Positions 16,901 to 24,756 of a stretch of DNA of 64,000 nucleotides are shown here, piece after piece. Both the position numbers and the translations under genes were made by a program. The notes beneath the pieces are model-generated. The model did no database searches, was not told where the DNA came from, and saw only the letters and a list, made by a program, of their open reading frames with translations. The first letter of the stretch is position 1; every line of letters begins with the position of its first letter. Source of the DNA: Alteromonas oceanisediminis (GTDB taxonomy: Bacteria; Pseudomonadota; Gammaproteobacteria; Enterobacterales; Alteromonadaceae); assembly GCF_018474025.1 (NCBI RefSeq), contig NZ_JAHCTA010000004.1, positions 186,001-250,000 of the forward strand. Reading direction: 5' to 3'.

Positions 16901-18274
16901 ATCATCGTCGTTCAAGTTAACAAAGCGGGAAAAACGACCATTAGTCGACAGCGACACTGAATACGGGTCGGTGACTTCAAGCTCTTCAATGGCGCCTGTA
17001 CGAGGATGGTAGACTGTGACTTCATAACGGTACAAGGTACGGTCAAGCCCCATGTCACCGGAGTAGGTCCACACACCTGAGGTCGTATTTTCAGTCATAT
17101 CAAACGCATTTGCTAACGTCTTATTGTCGTTATAAGACAACAAGCGAACATTTTGCGCGGTTGGTGCCCAAACAGCAGCCGTTACACCACCATCGGTATA
17201 CACTGCACCCAACTGTGCTTCATCAGCGTCTTCGTCACTCGTGGTGTACACTTGGTCGATACCATTGGCCAACTGAATGCCAGTGGCTGCAACTAACGTA
17301 CCTTCGGCGTTATAGCCAGCCAATACCGCTTGCGTTTTTAGGACGGCTTTCGCTTCTTCCTCGGTCCATGCGCCTTGGAAAGCAGGTAAGTCAGCCAAAT
17401 GCGGTGCAATGGCGGTTTGTTCTTCCGTCAACGTAACAGGTTCTAAATCAACCACTGTGCCGTTCAAGCCACTTTCTAAAGTCGCTTCCAAATCAGCAGA
17501 GGCTGAATAATGTAGCTTCATTGAATCAATATCTGTCATGTCTAACGCCGACAGAATAGTATTGGTATCAAGCCAGTGAGCAGACATATTCTCGATTTTG
17601 ACCGGTTGTGGACCCAGCGTCAGAATTGGAAACTCAAACACAGTGGGCTCACCGCTTAATGTGAAATTCACCCGCGCAAATTTCGCATCATCCTGCGTCA
17701 ACGAGCCTTTAAAGTCACCGCCGCCCATTTCTTTACCGGCATCATCTGTACCGATGTGAATAATAAAGTTATGACAGGCACCGGCCGTATCGGCGTAACC
17801 AGGTTTTAAATCTAATACCCAGTAAGCACCATAATTCGGGTCAATACCATTGTGGATACGCCCGTTAGCCCAATCCGTATCGGGATCGGCGTAGGCATCG
17901 CAATCATCATTACTCCACGTGTGTAAACGGTAGCCTTCATAGCTGCTGTCCCCAGGCGTGTTATCAGCACCGACAGAGGCACGGTTGTAGTACAACACGG
18001 CTTGGTCTTCACCCGGAAAAACCGTAGGTTCAGGTAGAGTCGGATCAGCACCAACAACGCAGGCGTCATTTGATTCATTCGGCACAGTGGGTGGCGTACA
18101 CTCAATCGGAGGGGGTGGCACACAGGTTGAACCACTGGAATCCGGTACATTCGGTGCGTTACAAGTGAGAAGGTCGTTACTACCCGACTCCACACCAGAA
18201 CCACCACAACCGGCTAAAAACAAGACGGAAAGCATTATGGCCATAAAGCCAAACGCTCGGGTTCGATTAAACAT
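13922..18274 (-). CDS. pulA: Lipoprotein type I pullulanase, multidomain, three C-terminal repeats
   Basis: This debranching enzyme of about 1450 residues hydrolyses alpha-1,6 links of pullulan or starch. A lipobox (FLAGCGGSG, Cys about residue 23) suggests outer-membrane attachment. The domain order is a Pro/Cys-rich linker, a CBM41-like module (about 90-230, GYRLHTWSN...GAYWVLDL), and a CBM48-like domain (VTAAVWAPTAQNVRLLSY, about 370). Next come the GH13 catalytic domain and three beta modules that each begin VYLRGVNGDWGT-like (about 1128, 1238 and 1353). Catalytic features are FNWGYDPHHFNAPEGS (pullulanase type I signature), FRFDIMS (nucleophile Asp, about 725), FYGEGWQ (Glu, about 753) and SKHDNETLWD (about 851). 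ATG 18274 has GGAG upstream. ATG 18310, overlapping the receptor stop, is the alternative and would couple translation. Confidence 0.93.
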   Translation of the reverse strand: MFNRTRAFGFMAIMLSVLFLAGCGGSGVESGSNDLLTCNAPNVPDSSGSTCVPPPPIECTPPTVPNESNDACVVGADPTLPEPTVFPGEDQAVLYYNRASVGADNTPGDSSYEGYRLHTWSNDDCDAYADPDTDWANGRIHNGIDPNYGAYWVLDLKPGYADTAGACHNFIIHIGTDDAGKEMGGGDFKGSLTQDDAKFARVNFTLSGEPTVFEFPILTLGPQPVKIENMSAHWLDTNTILSALDMTDIDSMKLHYSASADLEATLESGLNGTVVDLEPVTLTEEQTAIAPHLADLPAFQGAWTEEEAKAVLKTQAVLAGYNAEGTLVAATGIQLANGIDQVYTTSDEDADEAQLGAVYTDGGVTAAVWAPTAQNVRLLSYNDNKTLANAFDMTENTTSGVWTYSGDMGLDRTLYRYEVTVYHPRTGAIEELEVTDPYSVSLSTNGRFSRFVNLNDDDLKPAGWDTHVIPTVANPEDIVIYEGHIRDFSIRDESTSPENRGKYLAFTEDGTAPVEHLRALQEAGLNHFHMLPANDIATIEENVSRTVDFDSTVAQLCLLNANAGACEEADASMTLGDLYESYDPVQEPTKAQALLDDMRGFDQFNWGYDPHHFNAPEGSYASNPEGVERIIEMRAMNQALHEMGLRVVLDVVYNHTNASGVFPKSVLDKVVPGYYHRYEEDTGAIVRETCCDDTEPRNVMMEKFMHDSLVQWAEQYKFDSFRFDIMSQATKDTMIRLRDAVQAVDPDNYFYGEGWQKIDRGYEQATQINMAGTEIGTFNDRIREAIRQGQIFADEASDDALNAQDRVKMSMAGTLTDYVLETSGGSATTTSSLGGYAKDPADIINYVSKHDNETLWDQFNYVLPNDLTLAERVRAQNIGIGIPMLSQGIPFLQMGGDMLRSKSMDRNTFDAGDWFNYVDFTMQTNNWNVGLPLAQDNEGRWGEMATFIYSPERAASMTEIDFAAEVFKELLRIRTGSPLFRLTTQQDIINRVGFHNIGSRQQQGLIAMSIDDGITPDSTFTLADIDVNYDALMVVVNSGYEQKSITVPTATGFELHMMQMNSIDPVVRSASFAEGEGDDEGNGTFTVPALTMAVFVKPQMGAQGYGLSAYATSGAPDVVPYGDTTVYLRGVNGDWGTTNAFEYKGDGIYEFAIELEQGSEQGFKVASEDWATVNFGATPGDEAVEEGVEKTLESPGENLAFTTPETARYLFSVDANDSAAPVLTVSYENPYFGTGVYIRGVNGDWGTTNEMTFQGGGQFTVAIELNTGEQAFKVATEDWSTVNYGGVSSDLADRELAVGGELPLGMADDNNLLMTIDEQASYVFIFDEADPADPRIRVFAEQFFGATPVYLRGINGDWGTSNEFTYAGDGVYSIEVDVNAGENFFKVASEDWATVNLGATSPDDIDVTLGQPHPLASSNDNLRLGIDAGTYEFKVVGPDATKPTVTVTQK

Positions 18275-18306
18275 AGGTAAATGCTCCAATGTTATGCTTA
18301 AATTTT

Positions 18307-21300
18307 TCATAATGAGTACGTTAACCCCATGAAATATTGCGTACCGAAGAACTGGATTGTTCCAGTTTGCTCCTGCGAAGAGAAATAGCTCTTGGTCGGC
18401 TCATCGGTCACGTTATTGATCTGAAAAAGTACGCTCAGGTTGTCATTGATTTCATAAGAGGCTTGGTAATCGATAACCAGTTCTTCATCAAAATTGACCG
18501 TCTGGTCGTTAATCGCCACTTGCTCAGAAACAAACTGGTCGCGATAGCGCCCACTAATGCGTGTCTCAAAGCCTTCGTACTCCCAAAAGACGGTAAGCTG
18601 CGCCACATTTTCAGAGAGGCCTGGCAGTGCACTCGCAAATACACCATTGCCGACAGTGCGCTGAATTTCACTTTCTGTGTACGAATAGCTCGCACTGACG
18701 CCCAGCCCAGCCCAAGCTCCAGGTAACATGCTATAAATTTGCGTGTAGGCAAACTCTAGCCCGCGAATGTAACCTCCTTCGGCGTTGTTGATCGCTGTTT
18801 CATAGTTTCCATTTTCTGTGGGCACTGTGACGAAAACAGGGTTGCCCTGTGCGTCTAATACGAGCTCAGGATCTTGTCCAACAAACTCAGGCTCCAAAAA
18901 CACAGGAACTTGAACTGAATCCGGTACCACAAAACCGTTGCCTGCAAAGTCGTACGGCTCAATGCCAATGTTCTCAATAAATGATTCAATATCTTTGTAA
19001 AACGCAGCAGCAATAAAGGCACCGTCGGTTTCATCAAAATAATATTCGTACGACAGGTCGTATTGTGTCGCGTAAAACGGCTCTAGATAAGGACTGTTGC
19101 GTGATGACCCGTTAATCCTTGCCGTTTCAGTCGATAAGGTAACTTCGCCACTGTCTCTGTCCTGTACCGCTGTGACCACTTCGACATTGGTCGAGGCGTT
19201 GGCTGCAAAGCGGTTAATCGGTGCTCTTCCCATCACTTTAGCGGCAGCGACACGCAATTGTGAATTGTCGGTGACACCAAAATTTAAATTGATGCTGGGT
19301 AGAAGGTCAGTATATTCATGGCTGATAATATCAGGGCGATAAAAATTGTTAATCAGCCCAGCTTCATCAGTTATGTTCTGTGCGCCAAGCGTCGGGTCGC
19401 TCACTTCCACTTGAACGCCAGTCACAGGGTCTGTCAAAATACGCGTTGCACGTTGCAAGGTCGTTGAGCTCTGCTTGGATTCAACATAACGCACACCCAC
19501 ATTACCGGTGACACGCATGTCACCAATCTCAGTATCGATGTTGGCCATTAAATAAGCCGCACTAACGGTTTCGAACACGTCACCACTCTCTTGCACAGAC
19601 CAGGCTGTAGAAGGACCAATGCCGGGGCCATTAATCACGCCTGCCGCACCAGGTCCCCAGGTTTGTTGCGGCTGTGGAACGCCTCCAGGAAACCACGCAT
19701 TCAGCGTTGAATCTAAATCTATTGCAAGGTAACTAGGGAAATAGCTGAAATCGCCTTCCCAGTTAACCACGTCAACCATATCGGGTGACAATTGGAATGA
19801 CGGTTGTGACGCAGAGAATGCGGAGTCATTTCCGAACTCAAACACCGAGCGATCATTTTTGTACTCACGGTCAGAATAACGCGCACCAAACTCCAGACCT
19901 GAAAGAATGGGCATATCCAGTGCATACTGGAAGTCAAGACGGTAAGCGTCCAGCTCATCATCATTCTGGAAGGGGTAAATGCCGTACTTACTCACACGCA
20001 CGCGATCTAAGTCGGTGAACAGGTCGGTCTGGTTAAATGCCAAATCAGGTAAATTTAGACCATTCAACTGATAAGAAATTGATACATTTTCATCAAACCG
20101 AGGGCTGTCTGGATCGCCATCACCCACCAGTGCCCACGTCAAACCATTGCGGAAATTACTTTCCGCTTTTGACAGTGAAATATCAAACTGGGCAGACAGA
20201 TTATCAGTAATGTCCCAATCTGCATTAATCCCATAGCTTTCTACTTGGTCAAAGTCTTGATTGTCGTCATTGACCAGCTCCACTCGGGTAAAGCTGTCGG
20301 CGGTACGGGTGAACGTGCCACCTATTACACTGCGATCAACAACCACTGGATTCGTAATTGACGTTTGTATTCCTCCTAGCTTGACCCGGAAACCACGCGC
20401 AAAGGCTTCTGAATCAAACTTGGAAATGAATGCATCCGCTTTGAGCGTGAAATTATCCACAGGCGCCCATTCAATTGCAGCCACATAACCGTCGCGAGTT
20501 TCTTCACCGCCTTTGTGTTGCATCTCAAAGCCTTCGCTGATCAGCTCACATTCTTCCAGCTGTGCAAAGTCCTGATCCTGACAATCGGCGTCCGAATGAA
20601 CACCATCGACGTCGGTCACGCCGTTATACGCTAAACCAATAAACTGCGTCGACACAGACGGTTGATACAGACGCGCATAGCCCAGTGCCACGCCCAACGT
20701 ATCGTCCATAAACTTTCCTTGGTAAGAGAAGCTCAAGCGATGCCCGAACTCTTCACCATCAGGTATTTCGCTAGCTCTGTCGTTATACATGCCCCGTACA
20801 TTCGCGTTAAAGGTATGCTGCTCATCATTAGATAACGGGCTCGCAGTACGTAACTCCACCGTTCCGGCGACACCACCTTCTATCAAAGACGCTTTGGGTG
20901 ATTTGTACACTGCCGCTGAATTAATCAGTTCAGACGGGTACTGATCGAATTCAATTGACCGCGTGCCGCTGGTCGACACTTGCTCTCGACCGTTCAGTGT
21001 TGAGAAAACGAATCCGCCCGATAAGCCACGGATGTTAATCTCTGCGGCCTGCCCACCGGTTCTGACCGCAGAAATACCCGGTAATCGCGTCAATGCATCC
21101 GCCATTGATACATCAGGGAGACCGCCTAAGTCATCGGCAGAGAGTTGTTCAGATACGGTATCGCCGAAACGTTTTTGGTTGAGTGACTGGATCAGGCTGG
21201 TACTGAAGCCGCGCACTTCAATGCGTTCAATCGTTTCTTCCTCAGGTGCCGCCGTTTCCGATGGCGCAGTCTCAGGCTCTTGTGCGTACAACGGCTGAGA

Positions 21301-21363
21301 GAATATAGCCATCCCACTCGCTATAAACGCTGCCGTGATCAAACTGGGCTTGAATTTTTGCAT
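18307..21363 (-). CDS. TonB-dependent outer-membrane receptor, probable maltodextrin transporter (1)
   Basis: This receptor of about 1018 residues has a signal peptide (SLITAAFIASGMAIFSQPLYAQ), a plug domain (IERIEVRGFSTSLIQSLNQKR, ADALTRLPGISAVR, INIRGLSGGFVFSTLNGREQ) and a long 22-strand barrel ending FFGTQYFMGLTYSL. It would import oligosaccharides across the outer membrane using TonB energy. A start at ATG 21363 places the signal peptide correctly. The gene is followed directly, with a 4-base ATGA overlap, by the pullulanase frame, so the two form one unit. An operator-like palindrome lies about 120 bases upstream. The substrate assignment comes from the locus, not from the protein itself. 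Confidence 0.9.
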   Translation of the reverse strand: MQKFKPSLITAAFIASGMAIFSQPLYAQEPETAPSETAAPEEETIERIEVRGFSTSLIQSLNQKRFGDTVSEQLSADDLGGLPDVSMADALTRLPGISAVRTGGQAAEINIRGLSGGFVFSTLNGREQVSTSGTRSIEFDQYPSELINSAAVYKSPKASLIEGGVAGTVELRTASPLSNDEQHTFNANVRGMYNDRASEIPDGEEFGHRLSFSYQGKFMDDTLGVALGYARLYQPSVSTQFIGLAYNGVTDVDGVHSDADCQDQDFAQLEECELISEGFEMQHKGGEETRDGYVAAIEWAPVDNFTLKADAFISKFDSEAFARGFRVKLGGIQTSITNPVVVDRSVIGGTFTRTADSFTRVELVNDDNQDFDQVESYGINADWDITDNLSAQFDISLSKAESNFRNGLTWALVGDGDPDSPRFDENVSISYQLNGLNLPDLAFNQTDLFTDLDRVRVSKYGIYPFQNDDELDAYRLDFQYALDMPILSGLEFGARYSDREYKNDRSVFEFGNDSAFSASQPSFQLSPDMVDVVNWEGDFSYFPSYLAIDLDSTLNAWFPGGVPQPQQTWGPGAAGVINGPGIGPSTAWSVQESGDVFETVSAAYLMANIDTEIGDMRVTGNVGVRYVESKQSSTTLQRATRILTDPVTGVQVEVSDPTLGAQNITDEAGLINNFYRPDIISHEYTDLLPSINLNFGVTDNSQLRVAAAKVMGRAPINRFAANASTNVEVVTAVQDRDSGEVTLSTETARINGSSRNSPYLEPFYATQYDLSYEYYFDETDGAFIAAAFYKDIESFIENIGIEPYDFAGNGFVVPDSVQVPVFLEPEFVGQDPELVLDAQGNPVFVTVPTENGNYETAINNAEGGYIRGLEFAYTQIYSMLPGAWAGLGVSASYSYTESEIQRTVGNGVFASALPGLSENVAQLTVFWEYEGFETRISGRYRDQFVSEQVAINDQTVNFDEELVIDYQASYEINDNLSVLFQINNVTDEPTKSYFSSQEQTGTIQFFGTQYFMGLTYSL

Positions 21364-21483
21364 GTGTAGTCCCATAGCAGTGATGAAGGTGATTGATGAC
21401 TGAACGAAAACAACCTGTGCAGTCTCACCTTATTGTAATAATCACACCCATGTTACCGCTCGGTTAATATTCAAACAACGAAC

Positions 21484-21497
21484 TGCATACGTATTCA
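21484..21497. promoter_or_regulatory. Palindromic operator (LacI-type), upstream of TonB receptor-pullulanase unit
   Basis: The site reads TGCATACGTATTCA, identical over all 14 bases to the copy at 27648-27661 and with the same ATACGTAT core as 2557-2570. It lies in the 285-base AT-rich intergenic stretch before the receptor gene. No other gene or structure was recognised in that stretch. Confidence 0.7.
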
Positions 21498-21648
21498 AAC
21501 ATATTTGTTTACGTTTGATTTACATCTCAACAGGTTCGTTTTAGCGAGTTTTCCTCATTCTATCAATAAGATATAAAAACAGCCGATCAGTCATGCTGCA
21601 TTGGCGCCATCACTCGCCTGTCACAAACTTAGATTTGTTACATGCTGT

Positions 21649-23148
21649 TTACACATAACGCTGAGGTTGATGCTGGGTCAGATTACGCTGATGTGAGTCA
21701 AAGTTAAGTGCACAACGAGATAGAAAATGCTTAACCTGCTTTTCGATATAGAGGTCGCCCGTGCCTGGCTGTTTGGCCGCCAGACGGGGGAAAGCGCCGT
21801 AGCCAGCCAATAAACAGTGCCATGAGCTGCTATTGAAATGAGTTTGCAAATTCTGCCGCTGAATTTCTTGGCGCACATCACCGCGCTTGAACCACACGTC
21901 CAATATATGTCCCAAGGAATCTGAAAAGTGGCTATTGTTGCGATTTGCCCGCCAATATTCGCTGTCGTCGCGGGTATTAAGCTTGTAGTGAGCGACTATA
22001 TAATCTCGCACATGCTCAAAGCGCTGGGTCATGTCACGATTAAACGTGTCGCGATGCTGGGGTGTTAATCCACCTTCTTTCCACTTATCGATAAACATTT
22101 CGATACTGACCTGCACAAGATGCAGCGCGGTTGCTTCAAGTGGTTCAATAAATCCCTGAGACAACCCTAATCCGAGACAGTTATGCGCCCAGTGTTGGGT
22201 GAGCTGCCCGACTTTCATTTTAAGGTGTCTCGCCTCCACGGCTTCGCCTATCTTTAAGTGTGAGCGAAGCTCTACCTCAGCATCGTCCTTTGACGTAAAC
22301 GCATCGCTATACACATAACCGTTTCCTGTTCGATTGGTTAAAGGAATAGACCAACACCATCCATTTTTCAGTGCGGTTGAGCGTGTTTCAACGGGTAGCT
22401 CTTTCTGCGCAGCACTCGGCAACACAACCGCAGCATTGTTGAACAGATTGTCTGAAAACGATTTGAAAGTGACGCCAAGCGTTTGCTGCATCAATAACGA
22501 TGAAAACCCACTGCAATCGATAAAAAAATCGCCGTTGATCGCCGCATGTTTTGCCAGCGTCAGCGTGCTGACGTCGCCGTTGGCGTGTCTATTGACTTGA
22601 ATTACCTCATCACTGATGTGGCGCACACCGCGCTGTATCGCAACGTTTTTAAGATAGTTGCCTAACAAGTGTGAATCAAAATGGTAGCCATATTCCATTC
22701 GAAATGGAAAATTATCAGGTGTCAGCGGACCTTTGCCTTGAGCCGCCAAAATACCATTCAAGAAAAAATCATCCGGTTTGACGTGCGTGTCCAAACCGAG
22801 TCGACGCGTTTGCGTATTCACTTCAAACGCGCGTTCAGTGAAGGTATCTACCTGACTGAAAAACGGATGGCTGTAATCTTGAAAAGGCGCGTTTGGACTC
22901 CAGCCCACGAAACGAATGTTGACTTTATAGGTCGCATTGCATTGCACCATCCAGTCTGATTCATGCACATCAATGAGTTGGAAAAATCGCTTCAACGTTG
23001 GCGTTGATCCCTCGCCGACTCCGACGATGCCAATGGTCGGTGACTCAACCAAGGTGACATTAACCTGCTCAGCAGGAAACTGTTTAACCAGTAAGTTTGC
23101 CGCCATCCATCCGGCTGTACCGCCCCCGACAATTACCACGTTCTTCAT
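21649..23148 (-). CDS. Flavin-dependent tryptophan-halogenase-family protein (1)
   Basis: This 499-residue flavoprotein of the PrnA/RebH family binds FADH2 and uses oxygen and halide to make hypohalous acid, which a lysine then directs to the substrate. Visible features are the FAD motif VVIVGGGTAGWMAA at the start, GVGEGSTPTL (about residue 45), the candidate active-site Lys in ATYKVNIRF (about 74) and the WxWxIP-type motif WCWSIP (about 266). Both hallmark motifs are kept, so halogenase chemistry is plausible, but the natural substrate is unknown. It is seven bases downstream of a second halogenase gene in the same operon. Homologues near TonB receptors of polymer-degrading bacteria are common and uncharacterised. 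Confidence 0.88.
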   Translation of the reverse strand: MKNVVIVGGGTAGWMAANLLVKQFPAEQVNVTLVESPTIGIVGVGEGSTPTLKRFFQLIDVHESDWMVQCNATYKVNIRFVGWSPNAPFQDYSHPFFSQVDTFTERAFEVNTQTRRLGLDTHVKPDDFFLNGILAAQGKGPLTPDNFPFRMEYGYHFDSHLLGNYLKNVAIQRGVRHISDEVIQVNRHANGDVSTLTLAKHAAINGDFFIDCSGFSSLLMQQTLGVTFKSFSDNLFNNAAVVLPSAAQKELPVETRSTALKNGWCWSIPLTNRTGNGYVYSDAFTSKDDAEVELRSHLKIGEAVEARHLKMKVGQLTQHWAHNCLGLGLSQGFIEPLEATALHLVQVSIEMFIDKWKEGGLTPQHRDTFNRDMTQRFEHVRDYIVAHYKLNTRDDSEYWRANRNNSHFSDSLGHILDVWFKRGDVRQEIQRQNLQTHFNSSSWHCLLAGYGAFPRLAAKQPGTGDLYIEKQVKHFLSRCALNFDSHQRNLTQHQPQRYV

Positions 23149-23155
23149 AACTCGC

Positions 23156-24649
23156 CTATTTTACTCTGTTGATCAAATTGTCGATGTACCTATCGTGCAT
23201 AGGTAACTTTTGCAGTGGCTCATCCTTAACACGTTTCACGGACTGCAGCATATCAAACAGTTGTTGTTTCGGCATTGCATTGGCGATGGGATGGTGGTCA
23301 TTCGGTTCAATCCCTTGGCCCAGCATCACCTGTAGCCACGAGCTTTCTAAAAACAAATCATTTTGTTCACGAAACAGTTTCCCCGTTTGCTTGAACAATG
23401 CGATTTTATGCGCCAATGACGCGGGTAACTCTATCTGCCGCATATCACGCCAAAAGGCGTCTTTGCTGCGCTCATTCAAGTAATAATGTAATACTAAAAA
23501 ATCTCTGATTTGGACGTACTCAAGTTCAGATTGTTGATTAAACTCATCTTGTGCTGACCTGTGTATACCGGCATGCGGGAATAACTGGATTAAGCGTACA
23601 ATAGCAGATTGAATTAAGTGAATACTGGTTGATTCCAGTGGCTCCAGAAAACCGCTGGATAAGCCTATCGCAATAACATTTTTATGCCACTGTTTACGAC
23701 GGCGGCCGGTCGTAAATTTAATGACGCGTGGATCAGCCAAGGGCTTGGTATCGAGGTTGTTCATGAGCACATGGGTGGCTTCATCGTCGGAGAGATATCG
23801 ACTACAGAAAACATGCCCGTTGCCATTTCGGTGCTGTAAAGGAATACGCCATTGCCAACCGGCTGAGTGAGCAATCGAGCGCGTGAAAGGGGCTGTCGTT
23901 GTGTGGCGTTCAGAGGGAATCGCCACTGCGCTATCGCAAGGCAGTAAATGACTCCAGTCATCTAGGCCAACACCGAGTTTTTGCTGAATGAGCAGGCCTT
24001 TGAACCCGGAGCAATCAATAAACAGATCCCCACGAACAACTTGGCCATTATTCAGTGTTAGCGCGTCGATATCACCGTTATTGTGTTGCTGCACCTCGAT
24101 GACTGTGCCTTCGCTGCGCACCACACCCATGCTTTCACTCAGTTTGCGCAGGTAGGCGGCGTATAACCCAGCATCAAAGTGATATGCGAAAGGCAGTTCG
24201 ACAATGGGGTCTTTACTATTGATTTGCGCAAACTTTCCCTCCACCGCAGCCAAGTAGTTTAAGTCGTAAGACCATAAATCACTGTCATAGCCTAATGACT
24301 TTGCACGTTTCCAGAAGTGGTGAAAATGACAAAATGCGACGCTCTTTCCCGGTGCTCCAAATGTGTGATAGTAATGCTCGCCCTGCGTTTTCCAGTTTTC
24401 AAAGCGGATCGCCAGTTTCATCGTCGCTTTGGTTTCACGCAAAAAGTCCGCTTCATCAATACCCAACACGCGGTTCACTAAGCGGATAGGCGGTATCGTT
24501 GCTTCACCCACACCGACGGTACCGATTGTGTCCGATTCAACAACCTCGACTTCAATATTGGAGCCAATCACTTTTTTAAGCAGTGCAGCAGAGAGCCAAC
24601 CGGCCGTCCCACCGCCCAAAATAACCACCTTTTTTATTACGTTTTGCAT
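23156..24649 (-). CDS. Flavin-dependent tryptophan-halogenase-family protein (2)
   Basis: This 497-residue protein is a paralogue of the downstream gene. It shows the FAD motif VVILGGGTAGWLSAA, GVGEATIPP (about residue 45), the Lys in ATMKLAIRF (about 76) and WQWRIP (about 266), so all recognised halogenase motifs are present. A start at ATG 24649 is preferred because AGGGG precedes it; the longer frame from 24694 begins inside a terminator-like hairpin. It follows the second TonB receptor gene. Hairpins in the gap between them suggest reduced read-through, so the halogenases are probably made at a lower level than the receptor. Confidence 0.88.
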   Translation of the reverse strand: MQNVIKKVVILGGGTAGWLSAALLKKVIGSNIEVEVVESDTIGTVGVGEATIPPIRLVNRVLGIDEADFLRETKATMKLAIRFENWKTQGEHYYHTFGAPGKSVAFCHFHHFWKRAKSLGYDSDLWSYDLNYLAAVEGKFAQINSKDPIVELPFAYHFDAGLYAAYLRKLSESMGVVRSEGTVIEVQQHNNGDIDALTLNNGQVVRGDLFIDCSGFKGLLIQQKLGVGLDDWSHLLPCDSAVAIPSERHTTTAPFTRSIAHSAGWQWRIPLQHRNGNGHVFCSRYLSDDEATHVLMNNLDTKPLADPRVIKFTTGRRRKQWHKNVIAIGLSSGFLEPLESTSIHLIQSAIVRLIQLFPHAGIHRSAQDEFNQQSELEYVQIRDFLVLHYYLNERSKDAFWRDMRQIELPASLAHKIALFKQTGKLFREQNDLFLESSWLQVMLGQGIEPNDHHPIANAMPKQQLFDMLQSVKRVKDEPLQKLPMHDRYIDNLINRVK

Positions 24650-24666
24650 AACGCCCCTAAACAAAA

Positions 24667-24691
24667 AAACCACTTTTATGCAAAGTGGTTT
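24667..24691 (-). terminator. Terminator-like hairpin between TonB receptor 2 and halogenase 2
   Basis: On the minus strand AAACCACTT, loop TGCATAA, AAGTGGTTT is followed by further T residues. It lies between the receptor stop (24757) and the halogenase start (24649). Because the next genes run in the same direction with no obvious promoter between, it may act as a partial terminator. Confidence 0.6.
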
Positions 24692-24707
24692 CAATCAACA
24701 AACTGCG

Positions 24708-24734
24708 TGCCAGAGGCAGTAACTGCCTCTGGCA
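24708..24734. repeat. Perfect inverted repeat, stable intercistronic hairpin
   Basis: TGCCAGAGGCAGT is followed after one base by its exact complement ACTGCCTCTGGCA, so a stem of about 11 pairs with a short loop can form on either strand. It sits just after the receptor stop. It lacks its own T run, so it could protect the 3' end of the receptor message or add to the neighbouring terminator. Confidence 0.6.
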
Positions 24735-24756
24735 AGCCAATTAACCCAGGGAAGGA

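Noticed and set aside
21649-24649. Halogenated natural-product cluster, because of two halogenase-like genes
   Set aside because: No tryptophan oxidase, NRPS, PKS or prenyltransferase gene is near. The neighbours are sugar-uptake and amylase genes.
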